Origin: Siphonodentalium dalli
Taxonomy: Eukaryota; Mollusca; Scaphopoda; Gadilida; Siphonodentaliidae
DNA length: 64,000 nt
Assembly: GCA_032622095.1 (NCBI GenBank)
Contig: CP136064.1
Coordinates: 46,761,573 to 46,825,572, forward strand
Reading direction: 5' to 3'
Made by a program: the position numbers and the translations under genes. Of the stretch, positions 22,718 through 34,385 are shown one piece after another; position 1 is the stretch's first letter; the number at the start of each line of letters is the position of its first letter. The notes below the pieces were generated by a model. It was not told where the DNA came from. It did no database searches and saw nothing but the letters and a program-made list of their open reading frames with translations.

Positions 22718-23451
22718 CAGTGTTCGCGCTGGACCGAAAAATATTTTAGCCAAATGAAAATTTTATTAGCCAAATGAGAAAAACTTTAGCCAAATGTTTT
22801 TTGGCCAAATTAAATCCTCATTTTCTGGGCGGTTCACAATTAATGACTAAAATATTCGCTTTAAACTTTATTTGTTATTCAGTATAAAAACATAATTAAA
22901 ACAACACAAAAACAACTTTAAAAACAATATTATACGAACATATGTATGTATTACATGAATATCACACAAGCAGATCAATTCATAAAACATTACTATAGAA
23001 TATGGCGGGATTTCACATCGCAAAAGCCCGCATAAATTCGCTAAGCTAATTAATTGTAATAACTCTATGTCGTTGACACTTTTATGACGAGAAGCCAGTT
23101 TATTAAACGGGATGCAGATTACGCAACCATTGATTAAGAACTGCTCTTCTGAACAAAGCATTTAGGTATTTTATCTTACAGACGGCTTAATCAGTTACAT
23201 AACCAGTATACAGCTTAAGCGTTTTGACGATTAGGCTGGTTAAATGTCATCGACAGCGTATTAACATAAGTACGAAATACTTTCGTCACATAACTTCGAT
23301 CTATTCAGCGCTTTTATTAATTAGCTTTACGACTCCATGCTTTCCGTCTCCATTTGGGGTTAAAAAAAGTTTAGCCAAATGAAATTTTTATTAGCCAAAT
23401 TCGAATAATATTAGCCATTGGCTAATTTGGCTACCGACAGCGCGAACACTG
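22718..23451. mobile_element. hAT-type non-autonomous transposon, 734 bp
   Basis: The ends are CAGTGTTCGCGCTG (22718) and its exact inverse CAGCGCGAACACTG (ends 23451). The flanks TTTATCTC (22710-22717) and TTTCTCTC (23452-23459) form an 8 bp target duplication with one mismatch. A CAGTG start with 8 bp duplication is typical of hAT elements. The motif TTAGCCAAAT is repeated several times just inside both ends, as expected of subterminal transposase-binding sites. The 97-codon open frame inside (minus strand) has no transposase features. Confidence 0.85.
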
Positions 23452-23477
23452 TTTCTCTCTAAATCACAGATATGAAA

Positions 23478-23696
23478 ATGGAATAAGGGGTAGGAGTCGT
23501 AGGACCATGTAATAAATATATTATATAACATTTTTTCGTACATTATAGTTTACTGTTACATGTATGTGATAAAACTTGCTGCATCAAAAATTCTGAGCAA
23601 TTCTTCTGTTTGGTTTCAGACCAAGTCAATATGATACTAGTCGCTACAATCTAGTTTGGGAACATAAACGAACATACTGACATTCAGGGGATACAG
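23478..23696 (+). repeat. Direct repeat, copy 2 of 2
   Basis: Partner of 22427-22636. A few substitutions and a short insertion after GAATAAGGGG (TAGGAGTCG) distinguish it. Confidence 0.8.
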
Positions 23697-24699
23697 AGCC
23701 ACTTGTTTTATGATTGACAGGTACAAAATCTATTCTAGCCATGGTTATCCGATCTGAATGTAATTTGGTATGGAGGTTTGCCATCACAAATACTTTCAAA
23801 AGAGTGCCCATTTGCGTTATTTGTGTTTTTATTTTGTCTGATTAATCGACCTTCATAAAATTTTCTCGATTTTTTGTCTGTCAGGCTTTGAACCAATTTC
23901 AACAAACAAAGTTTTGGTATTCACTCGTGCAGGTGTTATTCAGTCATCACGGGTCGGATTAAGACATCTTTCAAAATAAGCCAGATAAGAAAATTAATAA
24001 ACCTCATTAGAAAGATACCTTGGTGGGGGTATTACATGTATATATTATATATATATATTATATATTATACCAAGCTCTTTCCTAAGTAAAATAAAATAGA
24101 AAAATTGGCCATGCAAGCAGGGGGGGGGGTCGGAAAAAAATTTCAGGCACGTATGGCATTTTTTCACTTTCGATCATTTTTTGTACCCACCCACCCCCAC
24201 TGCCAAATTTCTTTCCGTTTTCGGCAGTTTTTTCCGACCATTTTTTTGACACCCCCCCCCCTTTTAACACTAAAACAGAGATTTGCGGGGGGAAATTCAC
24301 TGTAAACAGCTGTATATGAATTTCTGTGCATACTATTTATCATGGATGTTAACATGGGCATGTAAATAGGAATGAGTCATTTTGAGGTCATTCGGCAAAA
24401 AAAACATGGCTGCCAGTGGCTATCTTGGATTTCAAAATTTGCAACAAAATACAACACGATAACTGCCTGCAGTCAGTTTACCAGTTAGAATTACATTATT
24501 TCTCTCATTCAAAGTGGTTTTGAAGCCCAACTCATTGCCAAAACACTAAAAAACAGCAGGACATTTTTTTTTTAGTTGCGGAAAAAATTGCTTGTTGGTG
24601 GCTTTGACCACCCACCCACCCCGGCATACGTGCCGAAAAAAAAAAATGTACTTGTCCCATGTATCTACTATCTAGCTACTAACTATAGCAAGGGCGATT
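23697..24699. other. Low-complexity DNA with a dispersed-repeat fragment
   Basis: Holds an AT microsatellite (24035-24070), runs of G, C and A (24119-24129, 24251-24261), and at 24340-24450 a fragment of the ATGGCTGCCAGTGGCTATCT dispersed repeat also seen at 35-40 kb. Open frames here are products of the homopolymer runs. Confidence 0.5.
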
Positions 24700-25060
24700 T
24701 TTATCTCACAGATTTTTGGTAATGGGCAGGTGGTGGGTGGTCATTTTCAGATGAGTGATTTAACATAACTTGAACAAATATCAACTGATTTGTTGATATT
24801 TGATATATGAAACTTGCTCATTAATGCTCAACAATGTCTTGATCGAGTTTGAAAACCGGTCAGGTATGTGAAGCACAGCCCTTAATTAGTTAATTTTTAA
24901 TAGTGCCATAACTTGAAAAAAATTAATCAACTGATTTTGTTATATTCGGTATATGAGACTCGATTAATAATGTCTTGTTCGAATTCAAAGTCTACTAATA
25001 TGGTTTATAAGCATTCTTTCTCTATTTCTATAGATTACATGTATCTCATCCTGTTTTTTT
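24700..25060 (+). repeat. Diverged tandem repeats (GAGTTCGAAAACC family), left part
   Basis: About two weak units marked by ATAACTTGAA, TCAACTGATTT, TATATGA and a GAGTTTGAAAACCGG or TCGAATTCAAAG word. The same family continues at 25980-26054 and 28117-28700. Confidence 0.5.
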
Positions 25061-25279
25061 GAAGATATCCTACAAGCTATCCAACAGTGAACAGAATTTA
25101 GATCCTACTCAGGCTACTGGTAACTCTTAAGAAGAATTAGGATAGATAAAACAGTAACTATTAAGGTTATGGATCTACCACAGGTAACTTGAATTTTTAG
25201 CTGCATTAATTTTAGACTTATTTTAGTTCAACTGAGAAATTGTTATGACTGCTTGTCCAGGCAACATAACTTTAAAGAA

Positions 25280-25392
25280 TTGTGTGGTATAGCATGATAC
25301 AAGGTGATTTCAACTGATTTGGGACCAATACCAACACGAACCGATGGGTGGTATTGGTCCTGTTGAGTCTTGTATCATGCTATAACACACAA
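25280..25392. repeat. 113 bp hairpin
   Basis: Twenty-four bases from TTGTGTGGTATAGCATGATA on pair with CTTGTATCATGCTATAACAC onward (25369-25392) with one mismatch. An inner stem GGACCAATACC / GGTATTGGTCC surrounds a small loop. Probably a foldback MITE or hairpin-forming repeat. Confidence 0.75.
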
Positions 25393-26054
25393 CCCAAGAC
25401 ACTGTAACATTTTTACCATGTTGACAATTCTAACCAATTGGGAAAAAATGCTCCATCTGTGAGTTTGCATGCCAAAAGTTACATTTTGAACGAATCTGAT
25501 AACATTACTCTCACATGCCTTTAGAATAATCATGATGTCCCAATGATGAATTTTGTTTACATGATTCCAAATGATAACAACCAAGATCAGAATAATAATT
25601 GAGGTCTGTTGGATTGGGAAGAAGATGTTAAAGCTTTCAGAGGGGTAGTTGTGGAAAATGTTTTCTGTATAATTCCAAGTGATGTCCACCAAGATGACTT
25701 GGATAAGAAAAAAAATCTATATTTTTTTGCCAACTCTTTCCATGATGGGAGGTGGAAGTGGGTTGAGATATTTATACCTGAGTATCCCCTCTCCACCATG
25801 AATGAGCATAAGAAAAACAAGTTTAAGTTTGTTACAAACCTATGTAACACATCCATTTATTGATGAATTGTGACAATTTTTGGTACATGACTTTAATCTC
25901 ACATTTGACAGAAAGTCAGGCCAACCCCGTCTTTTATTTAACCAGAGTTATCCCACTTATTTATATGTAATTTTATGTCCATTAGTGTGGTAACTTTATA
26001 ACAAATGTCAGCTAATTAAATTCATATTTGGTTTATCGATCTTTCACAACAATA
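25393..26054. other. Unassigned DNA with overlapping orphan open frames
   Basis: Open frames on both strands overlap at 25375-25863. The plus frame (84 codons) has charged residues and an WKWVEIFIPEY stretch but no motif I know. Overlapping equally long frames on opposite strands argue against coding. The end (25980-26054) belongs to the GAGTTCGAAAACC tandem repeat. Confidence 0.3.
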
Positions 26055-28116
26055 GCAAGTTTGCGATACCCATCCGACGGGTACGGGTAAATCGGTGAAC
26101 ATCGTCACGGTCTTTTGTGTACTTTCAATGCAGCTAATAAAGCGATGGCGATTTGGAACGGGTAGATGTGTCCTGTTGACCGGTAACCTTTCACTACGAT
26201 TTTCTCACTCAAAGGTTCACGAATTACATGAAATTCCAGTCAGCTATGCGTTAACCTATTTATTGCAAGATGTCATGAGCAAACATCATTGATAAAGTTG
26301 TAATTTTAAGCCAGGTTTTATGTTCAAATTCTCGAGGCGGCTTCTAGCACTTAGATAAATACGGAAGGTCGATCATTTCACTGACAACTTTTTTCATGCT
26401 TTAATGACAGGTTGTCGTTAATAGAGTGAGTAGATAGCGCTATAGACACAGTCTCGACCCATTGCAGGGACGTGACTATATATGGTCTCTGCGTAAGGAG
26501 GGGTGTCCACCTTCGAATTTCCAACTACACCCCATGAACCATATCAAATTCACAAGTGGGGGGGGGGGATAATCCACTGGGTCGACCATTCAGTACAAGA
26601 AAATGTGTAGATCTGAGCCTGAAAAATCCTAATATCTAGTGGTCTAACGCCATGCAAATTCACCCAGATTTGTTTTTTCTTAAATTAATTATCAGTTTCT
26701 GACTGACCACTGGGGAGGGACCGGGACACACCGGATCGACCATGCTTCGGCCAGGTGTGAGAAATTTTTTAAATCTGAACTTGAAATTTGCTAAATCCTA
26801 ACATCCAGACTGGCATCAAGCTTTCCAATTGTTGTAAATTTTGAGACCTGACACCTCCCCCCCCCCCCAAAGGTTGGAAAATTTCCGACAGTATCTGATA
26901 GCCATTTCAGTCCAATTTGTTTACTAATACTAGGAAAATATGCAAATGTTGGTCGAAAAACTACAAATTCTCCAGTAATAATTTTTTGGAAAATCAAACT
27001 ACGAGAACAATTTCAACCTATTGTTGGTGTGAAATTTCCGACAAATGTTGTGTCAGGTATATCACATTTCCAACAGTTGAACATTTGACCAAAGTTGGGG
27101 GGCGAGACACCCCTGTCGTCCAGTCCCTGTGTCAACCCTTTAGTTTCTTTATCGTATATAATTGGGGACTGATTTCTCATTTTAATATATATTTACCATC
27201 TGAACGGACATGACGCATTTGAACCACAATACTTGTGTATATTGTAGCGGGGATAATATAGGTCGCTAAAGACACGAAATACCTGTACACACTCTGCAAA
27301 ATCTAAGCATAATCATAACGAGTTTCAGCTGTTTTCTGTGTTTCGCACAGAAGTGAAGCAAACGCTCTTTATTCATTACATTAAAATAAACAGACTACAT
27401 TTTAACACCTTTTATGCTTCCTAGTTTAATTTTTCAAACCTACCTCCGGGTTTAGATCCCGACAAAAATCCCAATTCTTGGGATAAATATTCCCTTGTCC
27501 CGACCCTTCGATCTGTTGAGGGATTCCAAACCAAAGATTACTTAATATGACTAAATATTCCCTAACTAAAATAAGGGACACATTCGGTCTTATATCTGAC
27601 TGAAAGTACATGCACGACATTATTAGACCCTGGGTCTAAAACAATACATTTTATACCGATTATTGGTTGGAAAAATTAACGTAATTATAAATTTGAGCTA
27701 TCATAATCTATTTTCTAAGTCTGAAAATTCCAACCGATTTATAGTCAACACTCGATCGGTCTATGACTTATATAATCCAATTGTTGAAAATGTTATCAAG
27801 ATGAGTGAAAGAAAAGCACCAACCCCTTCCAACTGCCGCCGCGTCCTTGATGACAGCAACTGATTATCCTGAGGCCCGCCCATCTAATATAAATACAAAT
27901 TTCCAACAATCAATAACGGTAAGTATAACATCGGCCAATAAAGTGAATGCGAATAACAATCTATCTATATTATAATATCTGTTTTGTTGCAGTTGGCTCA
28001 CCATACATTACCAGTCTATGTGATGAATTCTACCCGTAAAACAGTTTGCGAGTACAAAACGTGTACCGGTACGGGTAGCTACCCGTACCCGTACCGGTTT
28101 GAAATCGCAAACTCGC
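26055..28116. mobile_element. TA-flanked DNA transposon, 2.06 kb, inserted in tandem repeats
   Basis: The left end reads GCAAGTTTGCGATACCC, then ACGGGTACGGGTA. The right end in inverse reads GCGAGTTTGCGATTTC, then ACGGGTACGGGTAGC. TA flanks both sides (26053-26054, 28117-28118). The host repeat reads CACAACAATA before it and TAGTGTCCTGATTGAG after it, which join as in uninterrupted units (ACAACAATATCCTGA). The right terminal region is itself a strong hairpin, GTACCGGTACGGGTAGCTAC. No transposase was recognised. Interior holds C/G runs near 26557 and 26858. Confidence 0.8.
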
Positions 28117-28710
28117 TAGTGTCCTGATTGAGTTAAACAACCAGTTTTGTCCTTGTCCAATTTGTTTTACCTGAGTTACAGCCCTTAGTTTATCTCTTTT
28201 GAGTAATTTTGGGGAAATTTATGTCTGATGCACGATAACTTGAACAAACTTCAACTGATTCCATTCGTATTGGGTGTATGGATCTTTTACAACAATATCC
28301 TGAACGAGTTCGAAAACCTAATTTGTCCGACATTTTTTACCTGCGTTATGGCATCTAGATTGTCTATTTTAGCAATTTTATGACTGTTAGCACGGAAATT
28401 TCAACTGTATCCATTCATATTGAGTGTATGGATCTTTCACAGCAATATCATGATTGAGTTCGAAAACCAGGTTTGTCCGATTATTTTGACGGCCCTAGTT
28501 TGTTTATTGTCAGCAAGTTTATGACCATTTGCGTGATAACTTGAAGAAACTTTCAACTGATTCCATTCATATTGGGTATATGGACCTTTCACAACTATAA
28601 TCAATATCTCGGTTGAGTTCAAAAACCGGGTTTGTCCAATTTTTTTACCTGAGTTATGGCCCTTAATTCTGAGTTATGATTCTGAAGGGGAAAAAAAACC
28701 CGGATTGGAG
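28117..28710 (+). repeat. Tandem repeats of about 150-178 bp (GAGTTCGAAAACC family)
   Basis: Units anchored by GAGTTCGAAAACC at 28306 and 28456, with variants at 28128 and 28615. Each contains TTCAACTG(A)TTCCATTC, ATTGGGTGTATGGATCTTT and GAGTTATGGC. Diverged copies of the same unit start left of the transposon at 24700 and 25980. Confidence 0.7.
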
Positions 28711-28763
28711 CCATCTTTGATGAGCAACCCTAGTTTTGTCATCCTTGGGTGGGAGTATTTATA

Positions 28764-29443
28764 CAGTTAAACTTCGTTAAGTCAAATTGCAAGGGACCGT
28801 TGGATTACTTCGAGTTATCCGAGTGTTCGACTTAACTGTTTTGACCATTTGGTGACCACAAATTTCAACCAGTTGAATTCATATCGATCCGATATGGCCC
28901 ATGATTGCTGCATCAGTGTCATGGCATCGAGAACATTCAAATTGAGTTCAGCCTTCTTGTCAATAGCATTTCTTCGTTTGGAACATTGTTTTCGTTTTGG
29001 GAAGACATGACTGAATGAAATTATTCTCTGTATCAGGCCGTTTAAATATGGTTTTCATTTCGCCTGTCAACACTACTAATCCTCACAGGGGAAATTGACC
29101 CCCACACCTCGTTAATATGTTAAATAAACAATGCATTAGGATAAATAAAGACTCCAGGAAACTTCACAGCTTTTTAGGGTAATGAATAGAAGCACACTGA
29201 GTTATAATCACATGGTGATGCGTCGCCGACGGCGCTTCGACTTAACCATAGTAATTAGTGTTATAATCTGGCTGGTGGAACTAAATTTTGTTTCGACTTA
29301 AGCGGAATTTCGACTTATCCACCTTCGACTTAACCGTAATTATTCTAATGGCTTTGCTCACAAGCTCAGCCGGGACCAGGCGATGGCTTCGACTTAAGTG
29401 GGGTATTCGAGTTACCGACGTTCGAATTAACAAAGTTTAACTG
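28764..29443. mobile_element. pogo/Tigger-like MITE, 680 bp
   Basis: The left end CAGTTAAACTTCGTTAAGTC and right end (inverse) CAGTTAAACTTTGTTAATTC are flanked by TA (28762-28763, 29444-29445). CAGT ends with TA duplication and internal TTCGACTTAA words in both orientations fit pogo/Tigger elements of the Tc1/mariner superfamily. No open transposase frame. Confidence 0.8.
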
Positions 29444-29557
29444 TACTTAATGGTATGCCTGGAATCTCGCTGATTTTGTTTGTTATTATCACAGGTTGAA
29501 AAACTTTTTCTCAGAGTTAGTTGAAAAGTTGCAAAAATAAACAAACAAAATTCGCAA

Positions 29558-29976
29558 TTTGATCTTGAATTGAGCATTTTGAAGGTCAGGTCGGTGTCAT
29601 GATTTGACCCGTCCAAAACACTCCTCGAACAAAAGTACCCCTAGGTCTCAAATTCATCAAAATTTGTCTGTTTTACCCAATTTGACCTTGAATTGAACTT
29701 TGAAGGTCAAGATCAGGTCGGGGTCACGATTTGACCCTTTCAAAAGACTCCCCTGACAAAGGTACCTATAGGTATCAAATTTCGTCTAAATCCGTCCCGA
29801 TTTGACCTTGAATTGACATTTTTGAAGGTCAAGGTCAGGTCAGGGTCACGATTTGACCCATCCAAAATATTCCCCGGACAAAAGTAACCCTAGGTATCAA
29901 ATTTCGTCAAAATCCGTCAGGCAGTTTTCCCGGCCATAGCTAACAAACAGACAGAAGTCCCAAAATATATATTAGA
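29558..29976 (-). mobile_element. Helitron-like fragment with intact 5' end and ~121 bp tandem repeats
   Basis: On the minus strand the element begins A|TCTAATATATATTTTGGG at 29976, then TTCTGTCTGTTTG. It continues into tandem units anchored by GACCTTGAATTGA (plus-strand positions 29561, 29684, 29804; steps 123 and 120). The start resembles that of the Helitron at 47629 (TCTTATATCTATATTTGCG, then GTCTGTCTGTCTG). The 3' hairpin end is missing here. Units match 5935-6514 and 34206-34385. Confidence 0.7.
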
Positions 29977-30655
29977 TCTTGTATCTTTTCACACATAAAC
30001 ATGAACTCAGTGATTTTTTCTTCTCAATGTAATAGATACAGAAACATTTTTTGGGTTGGTGCAGAAATATACCACTTATATATATAGGCATTTCTTTGAC
30101 ACAAGGAATCTAATGCTGTGGACTAGAGTTGTCGAAGAGCACAACAATTGGTAACAAATTTATTGACGCTGACATCAACCACATGTATATTAAGAATTTA
30201 AGAGGATATCTCGTGATTTGAGTGCACAAAAACAATTATCTCATTGAGGAAAGTAGACAAATGTTTATTTTCCTGAGTGAAAATGTTTGGTATCAAAAAC
30301 AGTAAAGTTTAATCAATTTTTTTTGTTTTTATTTATTTGTTCAACAGTAATTATTTAAATAGAGATTAATGTGAAGGCACATACATGAAGGTAACATGAT
30401 GGATCTTTGAAATTGTGTTGTACATCTATTTGATTTCCTAACTCTCTACACAAGCACTATACTCTATAGGATATCTCATTTTTATACTCGTAATGGTCCG
30501 CTTCATAAGTTATTTGCAACAGTTAATTTACTGGACTGGATTGAATTTCTGAATCAAGAGTGTCCACAATATAAACATGCTTCTTTAATGACCCAAGACT
30601 TTGTGGTGATCTATAATTCACTCATGTTATTCTTACAACAACTTCTTCTCAAATT
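29977..30655. other. No recognisable gene
   Basis: AT-rich DNA with T runs; nothing assigned. Confidence 0.35.
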
Positions 30656-31273
30656 TCATTGTGCCGAATGGGTTCATATTTGGTACAAAGGGTCTTTGGG
30701 GGACTGTTATTCAGATTTGTTCAAATGAGGTCACTGGGTCGAATGTGGGCGGAGCCAGTGACATAACTAAAAAAAAAAAAAATTGTTAAATTTAGAATTT
30801 TTGGAATTTTCACCTTACTCAGTTTAACAAACAAAAAATAAGCATGTTATAAAATTTGAAAAAAAAGTGACACCATTATAACATCTGCAGAGTTATGAAA
30901 CTTTAATCTTCTGAAATTACAGAAATATTCCATTACCCATCCCCCTCCCACATGGCCCAGACCCACCCCCCACCCAGCAGTGGCCTACACCCAACCAACA
31001 TCCCTTCCAACAGATATCATTTCCAGCTTCCAACATTAATACCTGTTCTATTAAAGTTGCAGATATCTCTTTGTGGATAGACAGAGAGAAACACAGGTCA
31101 TTAATCTAGAATAGAAAAAAATGTCGCTGACAGCTTGTATAAACATACTGCTAGCAATTTAAACAAACTGCCTGAATTTAGTGTGTCTGACATTTGCAGG
31201 TCAGAGAATCATTAATAAGAGGCACAATCTATCATGTATTGTTCAACAGGGCAAATAGGATGTCTGTCATTTG

Positions 31274-31360
31274 CAGAATGAGGTCCCCAGAGGGTGAATT
31301 TAGTTATGCTATCCCACACAGCAGGCTATCATCAACAAATTCACCCTCTGGAGATTGCAG
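31274..31360. repeat. Hairpin MITE (GAGGTCCCCAGAGGGTGAAT family), copy 1
   Basis: GAGGTCCCCAGAGGGTGAAT is matched by AAATTCACCCTCTGGAG downstream. The stem is about 20 bp with loss of the final bases on the right. Confidence 0.7.
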
Positions 31361-31460
31361 AAGATAAAATTCATAATTGAGGTGTCCAATGGGTGAACAT
31401 AAACTTCAACTGAGGAACTTCAATCTTATCCTAGGTCTGCCATAGCAGTTGAGGGCTTAG

Positions 31461-31553
31461 CAGAATGAGGTCCCCAGAGGATGAATTAAGTGATGCTAGC
31501 CCACTGTGCAGCATAGCGTCACTAAAGTCACCCTCTGGGGGGACCTCATTCCG
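31461..31553. repeat. Hairpin MITE, copy 2 (best preserved)
   Basis: CAGAATGAGGTCCCCAGAGG pairs with CCTCTGGGGGGACCTCATTC; the stem continues through TGATGCTA / TAGCGTCA. Copies 1 and 3 (43961) share stem and target context (TGACAGACAC or TCAGACAC nearby). Confidence 0.8.
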
Positions 31554-32290
31554 TAGATGACAGACACACTATCACACTATTTCAAGGCTTGATTGTATAA
31601 TACATTGTGTTGCTTGAGGCCATGCAGATACAATGTAGGAATAGGCACACTATTTGCAGGCTTGCTCCTTTGGTGATTGTGGTTCAGATTTGTTCAACCA
31701 GGGTCACCAGGTCAAGTGGGTGCAAGGCCAGCTACATTACTCTTTCTCTACATAGTAATTCATGATGTGTCTTCTATGCAAGAATCGAACGGCCTATTTT
31801 GCTTATATTTGGTATGAAATTACCTTGGGTGACAGATTTATGAAAATGGGATCACAAAGTCAAATAAGGGCAGAGCCAGAGACTTAACTATTTCACTACA
31901 TAGTAATTCTTAAAATATGTTTGCAAGAACTAGTTGGCTTAATTAGCATGGAATGTTCTTCCTTGACTGCAATTCAGATTTTTTTTAAATGGGGTCACTT
32001 GGTCAAATAGGGGCCAAACGAAGGACAGTTTCACTCTTAATATGCTTCCTTCACAAGGACCATCAGGTCTATTTTACTGATATTTATGATATGTATGAAG
32101 GGTTCTTTGGTGTCTGGGATTCAAATTTATTTAGATGGGGTCACCAGGTTAAATAGGGTGGGACCAGGGACGTAACTGTATTAAATTTATCTTACATATA
32201 GTATGGAGGATCCTTTAGTGACTGAGATTCAGATTTGTTAACATGAGGTCAACCTGTTAAGGAATGACAGGCTATGGGGAGTTAACACTT

Positions 32291-34080
32291 TTGTGTCTAA
32301 TAAAATCATTGAAATACCAAATTCATAAAAAACATCTACCTTGAAACCACCTGACTGATTAATCTGACATACATGTATTGTGTCTTGGGTCCATGGATAA
32401 TTGGGCTTCAAACATGTCTAAATGGTTTTGGAAAAAGGCACTGGTGAGATTGGAAATTTCCAACAATTGAGAAAGTTTGAGGTGTCAGTTTTGAAATTCC
32501 AACCTACGACTTGGGAGTCTGTAGCCCGGTCAAAGGGGACTTGTTGAGCTGGAGGAGCGGGTGATCAGTAGTGTACAGTTGGTAATTTCAAGGTGGATTT
32601 TCACCAATCTACATATGTGAAGTCTCTCTAGCCACATATCCTGTTTAGAGCTATTTCTTTTAAAGTGATTATGAAAAGTTCTGACTGTTGTAGTCTCCAG
32701 CGTCCCAGTCTTATCAGTTCTTTGCAGTCTGGTGAGCGACCCCACAGTCATTGACTGTCTTGTTATGTTTTATCCTACTATTTTAACATTTAAATTTGAG
32801 TATGAACTACCTGTAGAATTTAGTTCCTGATAACATTCACTTAATTCAAATAAATCGTCTGAGGAATGTCAGTGTTATACATTTTATATGTCTTCCAACA
32901 CATGTACACATGTGGTGCACATATTAAATGTCAACACATGAATCTCATATCAGGTTTGCTCAAATTGGGTTGGTTATTCAAGAAGGGGAAGTCCTTGCAG
33001 ATTTAATACTCTGCCTTCAAATTAATTGAATCAAGAATATGTATGTACATGTATGTCACTGTGAACACTTTAATTTCTAAGCTGAGTGTATGATTCTAAC
33101 TATTTATTTTGAAGTAAATTTGACAAGTACTGACTGTTGTAGTCTTCATAGTGCCAGTCTTCTTCTCAGTTTTCATATTGAATTGTAAATTGGGCAATGT
33201 TGTCAGGCACTTATTTGATAAGTGTTCTGAATAAATATTTATGAATGCCATTACACAATAAAAATTCATGTTATTTTATTATGTGGCTGAAACTGGCTCC
33301 ATATTTAGTGTCGGATCGGCCTGCAGCCCATTTGTGCACTAAGTGCATACATAGAGGATCTCTAATGAGTCGCAATTTTATATGAAATTTATTAACCGAG
33401 CTAAAACTCGACTCAAATAAAAAATTTGTGGACAAGGTTCATAAATTTTGTAAATAAATTGGATGAATTCGAGATCCATTCTATCACATAATTGCATTTT
33501 AGCAAGGAAAACGATCTCGAAATGCCTGGGGTTAAATTTGTTTTTTTATTTCTTTACCACAACCAAAGAAGCCTTCAAGAAAAAATATAGTTCCATTTTG
33601 AATGCGTCTTTTCTTGCTGACAAAATTGTTCAACCACCATTATCACCAATGTTTATCTCACAGTCAACACTAAATAACACAACACAAATTGAATATCATA
33701 ATTATATTATAATTAACATAATAATAAAGGTCTGGCATTGATATCGACATCATTGAACGGAGCTCTTATGTCACTGCGCATGGGAATTATACATGTGTGT
33801 CTTACTAAAAAATATGAGATCGGATTTAGGGGCTACTGTGTGATAAATTTTGATCTTAGACACACTCTTTCTCTGGGAGCCTTTATTCAACCGCAGCCTC
33901 TTTGTGCACTTTTAGCACAATTTGTTCGTTTAATCATTTTGATTTAAAAAAAATAATTATTTAAAAGTTGAAAAAAATATTGAATTTATAATTATTTTTT
34001 ATGTTGAAGTCAAAACACATTTTTTTTTTAAATTAAGTTTATTTATTTTTTTAAATAAAAATTTCGATAAAATAACGGCA
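32291..34080. other. Unassigned AT-rich DNA with repeat fragments
   Basis: Contains a segment at 32600-32765 (CTGACTGTTGTAGTCT, AGTCTGGTGAGCGAC, CATTGACTGTCTTGTT) that recurs at 44745-44875, and part of it again at 33128-33170. A stretch at 33300-33460 shares words with the hairpin at 51719 (GAGGATCT, ACTCAAAT). Open frames at 33463-33947 show no family motifs. Confidence 0.45.
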
Positions 34081-34205
34081 TTACAACATCCGATGGGGTA
34101 CCCCCGGGTTACCACAACAAATCTGGTTGAATCTATCATAGGGGTCTGGGAGAAAAGTCATTAACAGCCAGAGAGATCCTACTCTTTTTATATATATATA
34201 TATTA

Positions 34206-34385
34206 CTAGAAGGTGACCCGACTTCGTCCGGGCTTTGTCCTTGAATTGTCCATTTTGAAGGTCAAGTGGGGTCACGATTTGACCAGTCCAAAACACTGCC
34301 CGGACAAAAGTACCCGACAAACGTGCCCGTCGAAATCCATCCGGTTTTACCCGATTTGACATTGAATTGATCATTTTGGGATTTG
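34206..34385 (-). mobile_element. Helitron 3' end fragment, ~121 bp repeat family
   Basis: On the minus strand the element ends CCCGGACGAAGTCGGG, TCACCTT, CTAG, then T outside. A hairpin (CCCG/CGGG stem) followed about ten bases later by CTAG and a flanking T is the Helitron 3' signature. About 1.4 tandem units precede it. Beyond 34385 homology stops. Confidence 0.75.

Larger units (their letters stand above)
30656..32290 (+). repeat. Dispersed repeat with ~130-140 bp diverged tandem units
   Basis: The motif GATTCAGATTTGTTCAAA followed by (T)G(A/G)GGTCAC..GGTCAAA recurs with change near 30711, 31685, 31835, 31970, 32110 and 32230, usually with GCGGAGCCAGTGACATAACT after it. The first 260 bp (30660-30918) is copied at 38957-39230. 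Two hairpin elements (31274, 31461) lie within it. C-rich low-complexity DNA lies at 30938-30990. Confidence 0.65.

Noticed and set aside
25375-25863. Overlapping frames of 84-105 codons on both strands
   Set aside because: Opposite-strand frames of similar length overlap and none shows a motif.
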